Below, piece after piece: positions 40,183 to 52,290 of a stretch of 64,000 nucleotides of DNA. How positions within the stretch are numbered: position 1 is the first letter of the stretch; each line of letters begins with the position of its first letter. This DNA comes from Tretioscincus oriximinensis (Eukaryota; Chordata; Lepidosauria; Squamata; Gymnophthalmidae). Made by a program: the position numbers and the translations under genes. The notes below the pieces were generated by a model, which made no database searches, was not told the origin of the DNA, and saw only the letters and a list, made by a program, of their open reading frames with translations. Location: positions 1,731,679-1,795,678 of the forward strand of contig JAJVDF010000218.1 of the NCBI GenBank assembly GCA_022410635.1, written 5' to 3'.

Positions 40183-40320
40183 GGTAGATGGCATGAGATT
40201 TCATAGACAAGTCTACTTTTTCAAATGCATCTGAAGAAGTAGGCTTGTCTACAAACACTCATGCTGCCTACTTTTCTCTTGTTAATTTCCAAAGTGCTGC
40301 AAGCCCTCCTTGCTGGATTT
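40183..40320. repeat. R1 repeat pair: end of split minus copy, then a plus copy
   Basis: 40183-40222 completes the minus-strand R1 copy broken by the hAT element. From about 40225, GCATCTGAAGAAGTAGGCTT, GTCTACAAACACTCATGC and TGCTGCAAGCCCTCCTTGCT form a second copy on the plus strand, so the two sit head to head. Confidence 0.7.
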
Positions 40321-41710
40321 AAAGAAGGAATCATTTGCAACCATTTAAACGCCTTGTGTTTAAATGGAATGTAAATGTCTACTCCATGAAATAATTTCAA
40401 AGGGAGAATTAAAATATTTGGACTTTTCACACCAGATCAGTAAAACTAGCTCTGGCAGGTCTCTTTCATATTATGGACTAGTCTACAAGGAGGTCAAACT
40501 ATCCAGTAGAATCCAGCATATGTACTAGAAAATGGTCCACTCCAACTATGGAGTGCTTGGAAGTGTGTCATACAACATTCCATACTAGATTACTAGCCCA
40601 ACTGCATGAGCACAGTCTACAAGTGGGTGAGTGATTCAGATAGAGAGTAAGGCTGATGCCCACAACCATTTTCCTAACAAGCCAGGGGTGTTTCTCCTTT
40701 GTGAATTTTTTTCAGATATTTGAAAAATACTTATCAGGGTGCTAGGCAACATGGTTTAAACTCATCCTATTTCTGGATGGGAAAGATACGTCAACTTTAA
40801 GGACAGGTCTCATGAAACTGAATTGTCTGTCCATTGCTTCAAGTGGTGGTGGGCTTTCCTCATTGCCATTAGACAAGTGAAAAAGTTGCTTCTCTTCGTA
40901 GAATTGGAAGCCAGTTTACAGTTGAGCATGAGGAGCGAAGGCTTTTTCACACATCTTCTCAAACTTGGATGCAAAATGACATCTTATCCAATAAATGATA
41001 GCAATAAAATTCTTTCTGCCGTTTGACAGTTGGGGAAAAAACATCCCCTTCTCTATCAAAGCAGAACTCCCTATTTTGAAATAGAAGATGAAAAAGGTAT
41101 TTTAAGGACAAGGTAGAGCCCCTTATCTTCGAAAAATGTTAAACACCACTCAGTTCAGTGTTAACTGCAGTGGNGACTATTGCATGTGAGACAAGGTGAG
41201 TCAAAGGGTTTTCTGAATCGTTCAGCCTGCACAGTGTCAGCTCAAACTGTGTCACAATTCCCAGTAAATCTCACTTACACAGCATTTTTGCAGGCTTGTA
41301 ATTGAATAGTAAATATAGTCTGAACTTCTGTATATATGCATTGCACACAAGCCTTGTTGTGATTCCATGGCATGCCAGATGAATTCTGCGCAAATCCATT
41401 TAATCCACATTTTCAGAATGCCAACCCCCTCCAACTTTATGCAAAAATCAATATTCATAGAAGTAATTTTGTTCCAGCTTGCAGCTTTTAAGTCTACTGG
41501 AAATGGTTCCCATAAAAATATTTGTTTCCCAATTTCTCCCTTTAGGAACTTCATGGGAGCACATCATCTTCCTTGTAGGTAGATCTCAAAGGTGCAAAAG
41601 ATTCTGAATTACTCCATATAACTAAAGCATGGATCAGAAATTGTGGCTCCAGAGCTGCCTGCAGCTCTTTGGCAGCTTGTGTGTGGCTCTGACCTCACCA
41701 AAAGAACCCT
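40321..41710. other. Unassigned interval
   Basis: No gene or repeat recognised. Frames at 40823-41026 and 41252-41554 lack recognisable homology. Confidence 0.4.
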
Positions 41711-41804
41711 GGGGGGGGGGGGGGGGGGGATTTTCCCCATTTTACCTCCCAAAAATGTCTGGAAGTATTTTCCCCATTTTACCTCCCAAAAATGTCTAGA
41801 ACTG
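41711..41804. repeat. 19-G run plus 37-bp tandem duplication
   Basis: Nineteen consecutive G bases (41711-41729) precede two copies of a 37-bp unit (41731-41767 and 41768-41804). Each unit starts TTTTCCCCATTTTACCTCCC and continues AAAAATGTCT. The copies differ only near their ends. Confidence 0.9.
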
Positions 41805-41919
41805 ATCTTGGTGGTGTGTGCCATGTCTGTGACATTGCCGTGCGGCCCCTAAGTCACCCTGGGAAGGGGGTGTATGGCCACAAAATGGCTCTCAACTCCC
41901 AAATGTTTGCCCACCCTTG

Positions 41920-42298
41920 ATCTAAAGGAAAACCTTCGTCCATATCAATCTGCCCTTAAGATCTGCAGGGGAAGCCCTCCTGACTGCACCACTTCTCTCA
42001 GTGGCAAAGAAGGTGGCCTATCCCTATGTCACACGATAAGGCGTTCTCCATGGCAGCTCCCAGACTATGAGACAGTCTCCCCCTTGACGTGCATCAATCA
42101 CCACCCTGTTTGCATTCAGAAAACGCTTGAAGGTGCATTTCTTTAATCTGGCCTTTGGCTGAAAAAACTGCTCTCCCTTCCCTACATTCAAACATTGGCA
42201 TTTTAAGTCGTTAATTCAATTTTATTGTTAACTGCCTGCCTGTCCTGAGACCTTCAGGTATATGGTGATATACAAATGTATATAAATAAAATAAATAA
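41920..42298 (+). mobile_element. L2-type LINE 3' end
   Basis: ATCTGCCCTTAAGATCTGCA, GGCGTTCTCCATGGCAGCTC, CCTTGACGTGCATCAATCAC, then TTATTGTTAACTGCCTGCC and the tail ATATAAATAAAATAAATAAA. Similar in layout to the 12525-13096 copy. Confidence 0.75.
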
Positions 42299-43189
42299 AT
42301 TTGGATGAAGAAACAGCTTCCCCTTCCACTTTATGGCACTATTTGTTTTTAAATATACATAGATAGATATTTGGACTTTGAAGCTCAAGCAGAGCTTCTT
42401 AGCACAGCAATTTGCAATCACTTTACATCGAAACAACTATTTAAAGCACAGAATGTCAGTGGGAAGACACTGGGATAGTCAGGCAGGTATGTGATGCTAA
42501 TTGGATTACTTTCTACACTTGTTCCCAATATGTCGGATAAATGTTCTTGCCTAGGCAAGCTGTTTTCTGACTGCCAGCCAAGGGGCAGCTCAAAGGCACC
42601 AGGATGCCAGCCAAGATTGCGCCAAACGCAGTCTAGTGGGAGCCCCTGTCACTGCGATGGGTCAGCTGTTACAATGGAGAGAAAAATAGCTTGTGCATGC
42701 AAAGCAACATACTTCTGTTCACATTAAGGGAAGGAGGGATATCACAGTGACAACAGGGCATCCAAGGGGAACTGCATGTCTAGCCCTACAGGGGAAGATT
42801 TGTAAACAGCTGTTATAAGACTGGACAACAAAATAAAAAAATTGCCCCCTTGAGGTTTACTCTGGGGGAATTTGTGGGGAAACCACCTGTATGAGAGGAT
42901 GTTTACGTATCTGGCAAGGCTGTGGTAAGGATTTCAGGACAATATATATATAAGCAGCTTGGAACAGTTAATCCCATACAAATCCTATTAACATCATGAT
43001 TGATGCTGGTTGAAAGGGTTAGGGTTTTTTTTATAAAAGGGATGTAAACATGCAAGTAATGAAATAACAGTTCTGGGTTACTTAATCAAAAACCTAATTT
43101 CTCATAATATCAATTCCTTACTTCACATTATTATTGTTCCAAACATCTGGCTGCTTGCTAATATCCAAATATTCTGGAACAGGAACAAA
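42299..43189. other. Unassigned interval
   Basis: No gene or repeat recognised. The frame at 42491-42727 has no known domain. Confidence 0.4.
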
Positions 43190-43533
43190 GAATCAGCAGA
43201 TTGTTCTGAGATGCATCTTACCATCTGGCAGTGATGGTGGGAGGCAACCTTCTTCACTACCTCCCTTTATTTTTGGACAGTAGATCCAAAAAAAGCCTGG
43301 ACTACTGATCAGGCCCTCCTGCTTCAACAATCTTGCTTGTACTATCCCTTTCAGTAGCAAAGGTGTTGAGAACCTGCAGCAGGGACTTCTCAATAGCAGC
43401 CCTCTTAAGGTGTATCAATCAGCATTGGTATCATTCAGAAAATTCTTGAAGATACACTGCCGGTAATTACCGGTAATTTTTCTTGCTAACTGTCTTGAGA
43501 CCTTCGGGCAAAATAGAAGTGCAAATAAAAAAA
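43190..43533 (+). mobile_element. L2-type LINE 3' end, degraded
   Basis: GCAGCCCTCTTAAGGTGTAT, CAGAAAATTCTTGAAGATAC, and TTGCTAACTGTCTTGAGACC then AAATAGAAGTGCAAATAAA follow the same order as better L2 copies here. Confidence 0.55.
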
Positions 43534-45120
43534 TTAGGAAGGTATGGGTGGGATCAGCACAGTCTGCAACAATGGCAACCACACTCTGGGGAAGGTGCTA
43601 TGGTGTACTGCTGAAATACGTCTCCTTGTAGACATAATACAGGAAACATGTCTTATGCGTGTCTTTCGTGTTCTCTGTTGGGGTACAGGTTTCTTGGTGT
43701 ATCTGATTAAAGTGATCCAGATTAGTTTTAAAAGATCACCAGTGTTCCAGATTAAAGCCCTTATCCCAGTCTCGTGTACTTACAATGAACACGTGGGAGG
43801 AGTGACCTAGAAGTATATTGCACAGACCCATGATTCTTATTAAGGGTTTATGCAGAAAAGTCTTGAGAGTTTGTATTTAGCGCACAGGATCCATGGTTTA
43901 ATTTTCTCCAATTTTTTTTTCAGTAGCATCTCCAATGTTTAAAAAGTGCCATGGTGTTAAATCATCAAAATGTACCCAGATAGGCCAAAGCTGGGGGGAT
44001 TTTAATAGCAATTTTGTGCAGCTTNGAAATCTTCCTTTAACCAAGAAGCAGTGTTGTTACTGAAGTAATAAAAGTTTGAACAATGCTTCAGATTAAGCTA
44101 TACATTTCCATGGATATATTGCTATATATATTCCTACAATGCTGCCAAACCTTTGTTGTCTTCATCAGAACCATAACAACACAATTATAATTTAAGCTGC
44201 TAGTTGCTTAATACAACAAGCCTACGATCTGGCCAACAGGGCAGAGATATGCTCCTTTTTGTTTTCTACTCCTGTTGTTTTGTGGTCTATGAAATTAAGC
44301 TATTCACATTTTTTAACTCTTGCTGCATAAGTCAATGAGCCACGGTCTGGCACAACAGGGCTTCTCTTATATTTTTATATTCTCTTATCTTCAATATTAA
44401 TAAATGGTGCCTTTTAAATTATATCTAGATTGAGAGTAGTGCAGCACTGAAAGAAATTACCAGTAAGCATCATTCTCTTGCACTGAAACATTTAATGGAA
44501 AGCAAAGGTAAGATTTTTATTGGGTTTAGATTGCATTCCTCCAGCATTGTTGCCTCCACATTACAGACTTAAGTTCTTCTGTAGAATACCGCATTTGCAT
44601 GAAACCAGCTCCTGGTTAAAAAAAATAGTGGTGAAACTCATTTCAAGTGAAGCTATTTCCCATACTACCAGGCAATTGCAACTCCATACCATACCTGGAA
44701 ACAGGCTCCAAAAAACTATTCCCATATAACAATTTTGGAGATTGGGAACTTTTGTTCCTGGTTTCTAAATATGGGCTGGGCCAGTACAATGCAGACAGCC
44801 TTTGGCACATACTGTAGGACACTGCTACAGACTGCCCTTGGTTGATACTCACCGCCATGCCAAGAAGTCTACAAAGAGGATCATGTGATCTTTTAAAACT
44901 AAGGATGGAATTCCATTTATCTTCCATTGGGTCATTTGTTATGCATCATATCCTTACAAAGGACTCATTGCATCTGAAGAGGTAGACTTACTCTATGCAA
45001 GAGCGGAACTCTTATTAGGATCCTTTCTGTACTAAGTCTTATTTCAGATTATATTCTGGAAACATCTGCAGTGCAGAGTATGGAAGAGTCTGCTTTGGAT
45101 TTATTGTAGTCTGGTGAAAT
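43534..45120. other. Interval without genes
   Basis: Unassigned apart from a short R1-like piece at about 44960-45005 (CATCTGAAGAGGTAGACTTA). Confidence 0.4.
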
Positions 45121-45123
45121 TTA

Positions 45124-45501
45124 GGCTGCAGACACATGCGGGATTTATGTCTGCATGGGAGCGCCTTTCAGACGGCTCCTGCAGAGGGAACCGTAGATTG
45201 TCAGTGACACAGTTGCTACTAACCTATGTGCTTCTGGGTTTACTGAGAACTGATTTTTCCAGCTCTCATGGCAGAGCTGCCTGAAATCCAGGTTTCCCCC
45301 TGCGTCCGCCATGCATCGATGATGTTCTGCGTGCATGGCAACACAGGAGGGGAGACAGCTCACATGGAAGGCAATTAGGATGGGACTACCTGCCTCACAT
45401 GTACCTTCCTGTGGCCTGCGCACAACATGCAGAAGGACAGGCAACTCCTTAAATTTCAAAATAGGTGGCAAATCTACCTTTTAGTCTGTGTGTCTGCAGC
45501 C
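45124..45501. mobile_element. Harbinger-like non-autonomous element, TTA target duplication
   Basis: Perfect 13-bp inverted ends GGCTGCAGACACA / TGTGTCTGCAGCC, flanked by TTA on both sides (45121-45123 and 45502-45504). A 3-bp TWA duplication is the PIF/Harbinger signature. The interior is moderately GC-rich. The minus-strand frame at 45145-45471 has no transposase motif. Confidence 0.75.
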
Positions 45502-45504
45502 TTA

Positions 45505-46680
45505 TATACAATCAGCCTCTAATCAGGGATATAGTTCAGAATAAGGCTTACTGCAGAAAAAGTCACACACTAATTTATCACTCAGACATTAAAAATTTGC
45601 TAGTGCAATATTGTTTTTTTAAAAACCTATAGCAGTTTTATGTCCTGAAAGCTATGATTACAGATGTTCTAACATGTCCTTGGGAAAATAAAGTGTTTCA
45701 ATCGATCATATTCTTAACTCATCTGCTTACTTGAGAACAGACAGATGAAGGTGAATGATGGAGGAATAAGATGATAAATGTGCTCTTTGCTACTGATGTA
45801 TTATAGGGTGTACAATTATGGTTCGAATCTTTCCCCTTTTTCCAGGGTAGTTTACCTATGAACATGTGGCAAAAGATGCAAGGCAACAAAAATTTAGTAG
45901 AGAGATCCTTAGAACTGATGCTTCAAGCAATAATAGAGAATCTACTTCTATTTGCTAACTTCAGTATCAATTTACAAGACTGAATTTCTTTTACTTAGAA
46001 GTGTACAGACTGCCTAGGAAAACATTTTAAGCAAAACCTTGTTCTGGAATCCTGCCAGAAATTCCTTACACTTTATTATATTTACTGTCATGTTCAGAAG
46101 CACCTTGCCAAAAGGGTGCTTTGTCTATCTCCTTCTCTGTCTCTATGTATTTCCTTTCCTCGTCTGGAAACCAACTCTATAACATCTCTTTATGTTCCTT
46201 AATTCTTTCTAACTAATACATCTTGCATTTTTCACAGAATGCCTTAAGTAGCCTTAAAACATGTCTCATTGTGCAATGTACCATAGTGTAATGCACAATC
46301 ACAAAAATTATCATCAGGATCTACCCGGTTTGACCAAGAGATACAAAGGGATCCAGCGAAAGAGAAAGTAGTAGGTGGCACAACCCGGAAAGCCATTTGT
46401 CAAGACCCATGCCCAAGCAAGGGACCTTATGGCAACCCTTGTGATTTCTAGACTTTGCTGTCACAGCTGCTTATTTCCAACCTCCACCATCTGAAGCAAT
46501 TAGGCTTCAAACAACTCTCATTGGGAGCCTTGGAAGCTTTTCTAAAATCTATTGCAATATGGAAAATCAGAGCTGAAAAAGATATGCACAAAGCATGGGA
46601 TGGGAGCAGATCTGATGCAACTTGTTCTCTAAAGCTTTCTGTCTTAAATAATAATCCTGGCTGTGTCTGCACTAGTAAAT
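45505..46680. other. Unassigned interval
   Basis: No gene or repeat recognised. Confidence 0.4.
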
Positions 46681-46755
46681 CAGCTCAAGAAGAAGAAGAA
46701 GAAGAAGAACTGGGTTCTTATACCCCGCTTTTCTCACCTTTCTGACGTGCTGAGA
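46681..46755 (-). mobile_element. SINE 3' tail
   Basis: AAGAAGAAGAAGAAGAACTG, GGTTCTTATACCCCGCTTTTC and GTGCTGAGACCTCTTA are the reverse of the tail seen at 28390-28520. Confidence 0.6.
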
Positions 46756-47924
46756 CCTCTTAGAGAGTCTATATCATGGAATGAGGCACTAGAGGGCCAA
46801 TTTCACTTGGTACCTAGAAATGTGGCAGAAATGCCAAAACAACCTAGCAACTTCAGAGGCCTGGCCCAGCATGGGTGAGATTACCTCATTCAGTTCAGGT
46901 GTAAAAGCCCCTAGTTTTTCTATGCTGCTATGTTGGTCTAGGACAGAAGTTCCTCACTGTTACTTTGCACTGTTCCTTTAAAAAGCACACTGGCCTTAGT
47001 GTAGTGTCCTGCAAGTACAAAGCAACAAGTATACATCACATTATCTAGCTTAATCTTAAAGTCCATTAAGACACTGTCTTATTTACCCAGGACAAATTTG
47101 AGGCTCAAGAGACGTGTGCCTCTTTCCCAGGCAGAAAACCAGCACTCTGAAGGTGATTTATAATTTGAATCAAATTGGGCAGGAACCTACAGGGGTAATC
47201 ACACAGATGACATCCGGGTAGTGAAAACCCAGCAAATATGTGTCAGTCAGTGGCAAGCACCCATCCTCAGGGAAGGTGAAAGAAAATGACAGCATGCAGT
47301 AGCAGCATTGCTAGCCAGAGTAGAGCAAAACAGAAGAGGCTGGCCAAGAGACAGTTGATAACAAGTGATGGCTGAGATGCCTTTCTGGTGGCTGGGCAGA
47401 GAACATTTTCTACAATGGCATTATGGCAGGCATGAGAAAAGGAGCTCTTGGATTTTAAGATACACAATTGTTAGAGCAAGTATGATGTACTTTTTAAAAG
47501 CATCTCAGGGTGTCTCCCCACGAGATGTTTTTACCACGATGGTACCTACATCCTAAAAGATCTGCTGTATGTGTTCGCAGAAGTTCAGCCATCAACTCAC
47601 TAAAAAAGCTCATGTCCCAAGGTTTTTTTGTAGCTCCTTTTCTGATTTCATTTTGGGTAGTATAAAAGCCATCGTAGGGAATTATATGATGGGAACATGT
47701 TAGGTATTTAAGATTTTGAGGCTAGATGTAAAAGTTTGTTGGCTTTCGGTTCGCAGAGAATGCTGGGAATTGCAGTAAGACAAGCACAGCAATGCCTTAT
47801 GGGACATGTCATGTGATGAGAATCTAAGGTAATTTATCATAAAAACAGGAAACAGCATAGAATGTTGAAGGTGAGTAGGGTGGCATTTGCAAATGGGTTA
47901 TTCTGGATTCAGAATAAATTCTGG
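46756..47924. other. Unassigned interval
   Basis: No gene or repeat recognised. Confidence 0.4.
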
Positions 47925-48290
47925 AATAAAACAGATAGGGATGAGGCTGAGACCTCCAGGGATGCAGTAGGAGCATCCCACTCCTTGGAGTGCAGCCCTC
48001 CAGCTTTCCTGGAGAGTGGGGGTCTCAGGCAAAGAGGACATCTGATGGAGGAAGAGGGACAGCAGCCTTCAGTGGGAACTCAAGAATAGTCCCCCACAGG
48101 TGGTGGGAGTGAGGTTTCTTGTAGTGGGTGATTTGGTTGTTAGGAATATAGAGAGGAGGTTGTATGATGCGTGTGCTGACCGCATGGTAACTTGCCTGCC
48201 AGGTGCTAAGGTTATGGACATAACACTGCATTTTAGACTGTGGGGAGAGTNTTGCATAGAGCACTTAATGATAAAGCCCCCCTCCCCCCA
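47925..48290 (+). mobile_element. CR1-group LINE ORF1 relic (esterase-like region)
   Basis: Readable FLVVGDLVVRNIERRLYDAC and MVTCLPGAKVMDI (48115-48225). This matches the (V)VGDSxxRxIE...TCLPGARVxDI pattern of the SGNH-esterase-like domain in CR1-group ORF1. The expected catalytic Ser after GD is Leu here. Upstream frames (47925-48090) contain stops. A relic, not a host gene. Confidence 0.6.
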
Positions 48291-49462
48291 CCAAAAAAAA
48301 AGTAACCCCAGGTGCAAAAACAAGTTGGGATTTGTTATATTTCCCCACTCTCGTCTAGATACCCACATTTTTTTATCTTTCTAGTTCCAGAGCCTTTTAA
48401 AAACCTTGCATACAACATGCCAACTACATTTGAAAATGAAAAGCACAGGCTGACCTCACAAGTCTTACCCAGAGAATCAAACCCTCTATAAAAGGATGAG
48501 AACATAGTTTGCATTTGGATTAAGTTTCACAACTGAAGCCTCAAGTCTGGGTGGAACTGGAGAAGGGCAGGAATAGTGTGGGGTGTGGGCTGAAAGGAAA
48601 GACAGGGAGGGTTCCTCATGTCCTTTGCTGGTTGCTATAAATAGCAGCCTCTCTTTCAGACATTTGATCTTTCCTTTGACTGCTTCCCAATTCATTAATC
48701 CAAACACGTAGTAGTTGTCAAAAATTATTCTTCTATTCAGAAAGTAATAGATTTTTTAAAAAGAAAGACATAAAGCAAATTGGAGATGAGGGTCAGACAT
48801 ATATGCTAAAGTATTAGGCATTCTCGAATGTTTGTTTAACTCTTGCAACATGGCCTATACTTCTCTTCTCTTTGCATACCTCATAAATCATGGGACCTGC
48901 AGAAATATACCAGCACGAGGGCAGGCTCACTGAGTGTCAAGATCAAACTCCCTTTAGACAAAAGCTCACTCAGCAGAAATGAGTGATACAGGTTGGAATA
49001 GTGTTGAATGTCTCAGAGGTACATCAAATCTATGAGCAGATTTGCAAATATAAATGGCACAATAGCTTATCCAAGCTTCTGTCTGAATATGTTAATTCAG
49101 TGTACAAATTAGAAAATCTTTTGACCCAGACAGAAAGAATTTTAGGAATTAGATGAAGGACATCAGGGTCAAGAACCTGTTACCATCTAAAGTTAATTAA
49201 ATGATACAGGAAGCTGAAATAAAGACTGTATTCTGGAGGCAATACTACATAGTTTTTCATGTCCAGCAAGGAACTTCCTAGCCTCTTGAGGGTAGTCTTG
49301 GACTGATTTGCTCTCTACTTTTCTGCACATTCACCCAACTGCATCTCTTTATTCCAGGCATTTCCCTTCACTTAAAATGATTAACGCATACCACATTTAC
49401 ACGTCCGTTGTGACCTCCTACTCTCAGTTTCCTCCTATGTCTGTTCCTGAGATTGGTCCCCT
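48291..49462. other. Unassigned interval
   Basis: No gene or repeat recognised. The frame at 49308-49628 is mostly repeat R1 and L1 tail. Confidence 0.4.
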
Positions 49463-49549
49463 AGCATCTGAGGAAGTAGATGTGTCTACAAACGTTTATG
49501 CTGCTTACCTTTCTTCTGTTACTCTCCAAGTGCTACAAGCACTCTTATT
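49463..49549 (+). repeat. Interspersed repeat R1, first half, split by an L1
   Basis: GCATCTGAGGAAGTAGATGT, GTCTACAAACGTTTATGC and CTCCAAGTGCTACAAGCACT, continuing at 50510-50555 (GGACTTTTCTAACTAAGACT, TATTTCTCTGAAATAG) beyond the L1. Confidence 0.8.
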
Positions 49550-50495
49550 TTTTATTTTTTTTTGGGTTGATTTTTTTTTATTGGGTTTTACATATTTACA
49601 GATATATACCAATCATTTCCAAACATAATAGTGCAGTTACTTCACTGTAATTAAAAAAATATTTACATATATATCAATTTCCATGCACTATTTCATACAA
49701 ATATAAGATTTATACATAAATGTGCCGCTCCCTCCCCCCCATGAGGAAAGCATCGACATTCCTGAATTTGAATTGTTATTAGGGCCTGAGGGTCAATTTC
49801 ATCGTCGCTAAGAGTTCTGGTCCTCCCCATCTATTAGTCTGCATATATAATATCAATTTCGCCCAGTTCTTCATCCAAGTTTTCTTAATCCTTGTGTCAA
49901 TATCAATTTTTTGTATTACAAAGTCTCCCATCATCTGTTCTGCTAAATAGTGACACCAATTACTTATTATCAATTTAGTCTTGTCCTTCCACCCGAGGGT
50001 TATAACTGAGTGTGCCGCCATAATCATTTGCTCCACCAAATATTTATCTTCCTGTATAATGCCTTGATGGATTTGGAACAGGGCATTTTCCTTTGTTAAT
50101 CTTATCGGGTATCCCATGATATAGTTCATATGATTCTTAATTATATTCCAAAATTCTGTTATCACGGGGCATTCCCATATTTGATGAATATAATTGGCCC
50201 TGGTCCCGCATCCATGCCAGCATAATGGGCTCAGATTTGGATTCATATAAGCCAATATAGTAGGAGTTCTATACCATCTAGATATTATTTTTAGTTGGAG
50301 TTCCTTGAGTCTAGTATTTTTTATCGTATCTATTCTTTCCCATTTGGATTTCATCTCGGTCTCAGTGATAGTGACGTCAGGGGACCATATCTCAGTCCAG
50401 AGTGTTATATTATCATTAAGATAATCATTAATGATCTTATAAATTAAGCCGCCCNTACCTTTAGTATCTTTTAATCCTTTTATGAAAGTATTTTC
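49550..50495 (-). mobile_element. 5'-truncated L1 3' end with target duplication
   Basis: The minus-strand frame at 50498-49779 encodes the C-terminal L1 ORF2 region (LKELQLKIISRWYRTP, CWHGCGTRANYIHQIWECP, with the conserved Cys/His spacing). A stop, a short 3' UTR and an A tail (T-rich on plus, 49550-49580) follow. It is flanked by a 14-bp duplication, CAAGCACTCTTATT (49536-49549) and CAAGCCCTCTTATT (50496-50509), 13 of 14 identical. Inserted into R1. The frame contains only one N and no stop, so it is fairly young. Confidence 0.92.
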
Positions 50496-50509
50496 CAAGC
50501 CCTCTTATT

Positions 50510-50555
50510 GGACTTTTCTAACTAAGACTAGCATGCCTATTTCTCTGAAATAGTT
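50510..50555 (+). repeat. Interspersed repeat R1, second half
   Basis: Continuation of the copy starting at 49463 after the L1 insertion. Confidence 0.75.
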
Positions 50556-51509
50556 TTTCATGTCCAACAGGCACTTTTTCCAGAGTGCCCCTAAAATTTA
50601 TCCTATGGAATTTAGTGCCAATCTTTTATTCAGATCTTACAATTAAGGAAATCAAAATTTAGCTCTGTGATTCATTATTTTCCTTTGATCTTTGTCCGAC
50701 ACAGAAATGCGATGTCTGCATTGGACCAAAGTATGATTTTGATGCCTGTAATAAACCCTGAAGCAAATGACCAGCTAATTGTTTATTAATAGATTTGATT
50801 TTTAAGACTATCAAATGCTACATGGATTAAAATTCTCCATACCTAATAGAAGCGTCGTAAGACCTCTGTTCTTTTACATTTAAGAAATTGTATCAATGAG
50901 AAACCAGTTCTGTTCTAGCTTTCTGTTTTTTAAAAATGAATTGAACAACATTTCAAAAAATTTGATACACTTTTAGTTGTGCACAATTGCTGACATGAGT
51001 GGGCTCAGCCATCCCCCTAAGGGCTACGGTGACTTGTCTCATTTGTCAGTTATGAGAAATCTAACAAAGAGGCACAAATAGTCTCCACCAGAGAGGTAAG
51101 TAAGTAGCAAAGTGAACACCACCATTAATCCCTTTAATATATAGAAGTGCATGACTGTCTCCTTAAAATATGTGCGGAATGCCAGGTGTTAGCAGCTTGG
51201 GGGCTGGAACAAAAGATCCATCACGGTAAATGTTAATGAACTTTTTTTAAAAAAATGTGGGGTTGTTTAGCGATTCTTTAAAATGATGACGAAGGAGAAG
51301 TCTCTTTGCTAAAGGTTTGTTTCCAAGTATAGCTTAAGGGAACAATTTTAGGTCTTTGTTACTGTGGATTTTTTTTCAGATTATATCTCTGGAATAGGGG
51401 GCACTGAGAGGTCCTGTAAAACAGACCTTAATAAGTTAGGTTAGCTTTGGGCATTTTTGCTGTATTATTCTTTATGAAAACAGATGGCAGAAGTCTTGAA
51501 AGACAGTGT
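50556..51509. other. Unassigned interval
   Basis: No gene or repeat recognised. Confidence 0.4.
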
Positions 51510-51953
51510 TTAAGAGATAACCTTATATAAAATCACTTATGTTGTGGAACAGGTGGATGGAGAAAAGTTATTCGCTCCATCACTGAACACTAAAGTTAAA
51601 TGACACTCTAGGAAACATATGAGCAAGAACGTTAGAACAAAAAAAGAAAAAAATCTTTTCACCTACAGGGTAGATTTCCTCCCAGAAGAGAAAGTGGTGG
51701 CAAATTTGATGGTTTTAAGAAATTTCAGGGGGGCCAAGTATATAATTGATGCTTAGGTACTTTTACATGCTGACGACACATGGAAACCCTGCAATTCTGT
51801 AAACCCATTTGCAGGGAGTCGATAGCAGGTGAAGATTTTGCCTTCTTCTTCCACTGTTTGAGACACCCAGGAGTCATTGAGTGAGACAAAATACTAAATT
51901 AGATGAGTTCTGACCTCGTTCAAACAGAGTTCCTCTTATGTGCTTACATGTTC
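51510..51953 (+). mobile_element. CR1 LINE ORF2 tail and 3' end, degraded
   Basis: LFTYRVDFLPEEKVVANL-like frame (51650-51710), then GCAGGGAGTCGATAGCAGG, CTTCTTCCACTGTTTGAGAC and AGAGTTCCTCTTATGTGCTT. More diverged than other copies. Confidence 0.7.
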
Positions 51954-52119
51954 AGGTCTCCAAGATGTTCCTGCTAAGCCTAGGAATTTGCCAATTTTAC
52001 TTGTAATATGCCATTTGCAAAGCATTTCCCAATGTGGAAATTTATGCAGATCTCAAGCAGATAATTAGTTTACACTTACGCTCACTTAAGGAAAGTTTAA
52101 TACAGTACTGTACATTTTT

Positions 52120-52290
52120 ACATAAGAACATACAAGGAGCTCTGCTGAATCTGGCAGAGGACTCTGGTCCACACAGTGGTCTACCAGTTGCACTAGGAGA
52201 GTCTCAACAGAAAAAGGAAAAACTCACCTGTTCTTGATACCCTGCAAACGGCATTTCATGAATACTTCCTGTTTTCCCATCCTAATAGCT
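52120..52290 (-). mobile_element. CR1 LINE 3' end
   Basis: CATAAGAACATACAAGGAGC, TCTGCTGAATCTGGC and CTGCAAACGGCATTTCATGA. Some internal bases lost. Confidence 0.75.

Noticed and set aside
45145..45471. 108-residue minus-strand frame
   Set aside because: Lies inside the Harbinger-like element and shows no transposase or Myb motif.
49779..50498. 239-residue minus-strand frame as a host gene
   Set aside because: C-terminal L1 ORF2 region in a 5'-truncated insertion with a target duplication.
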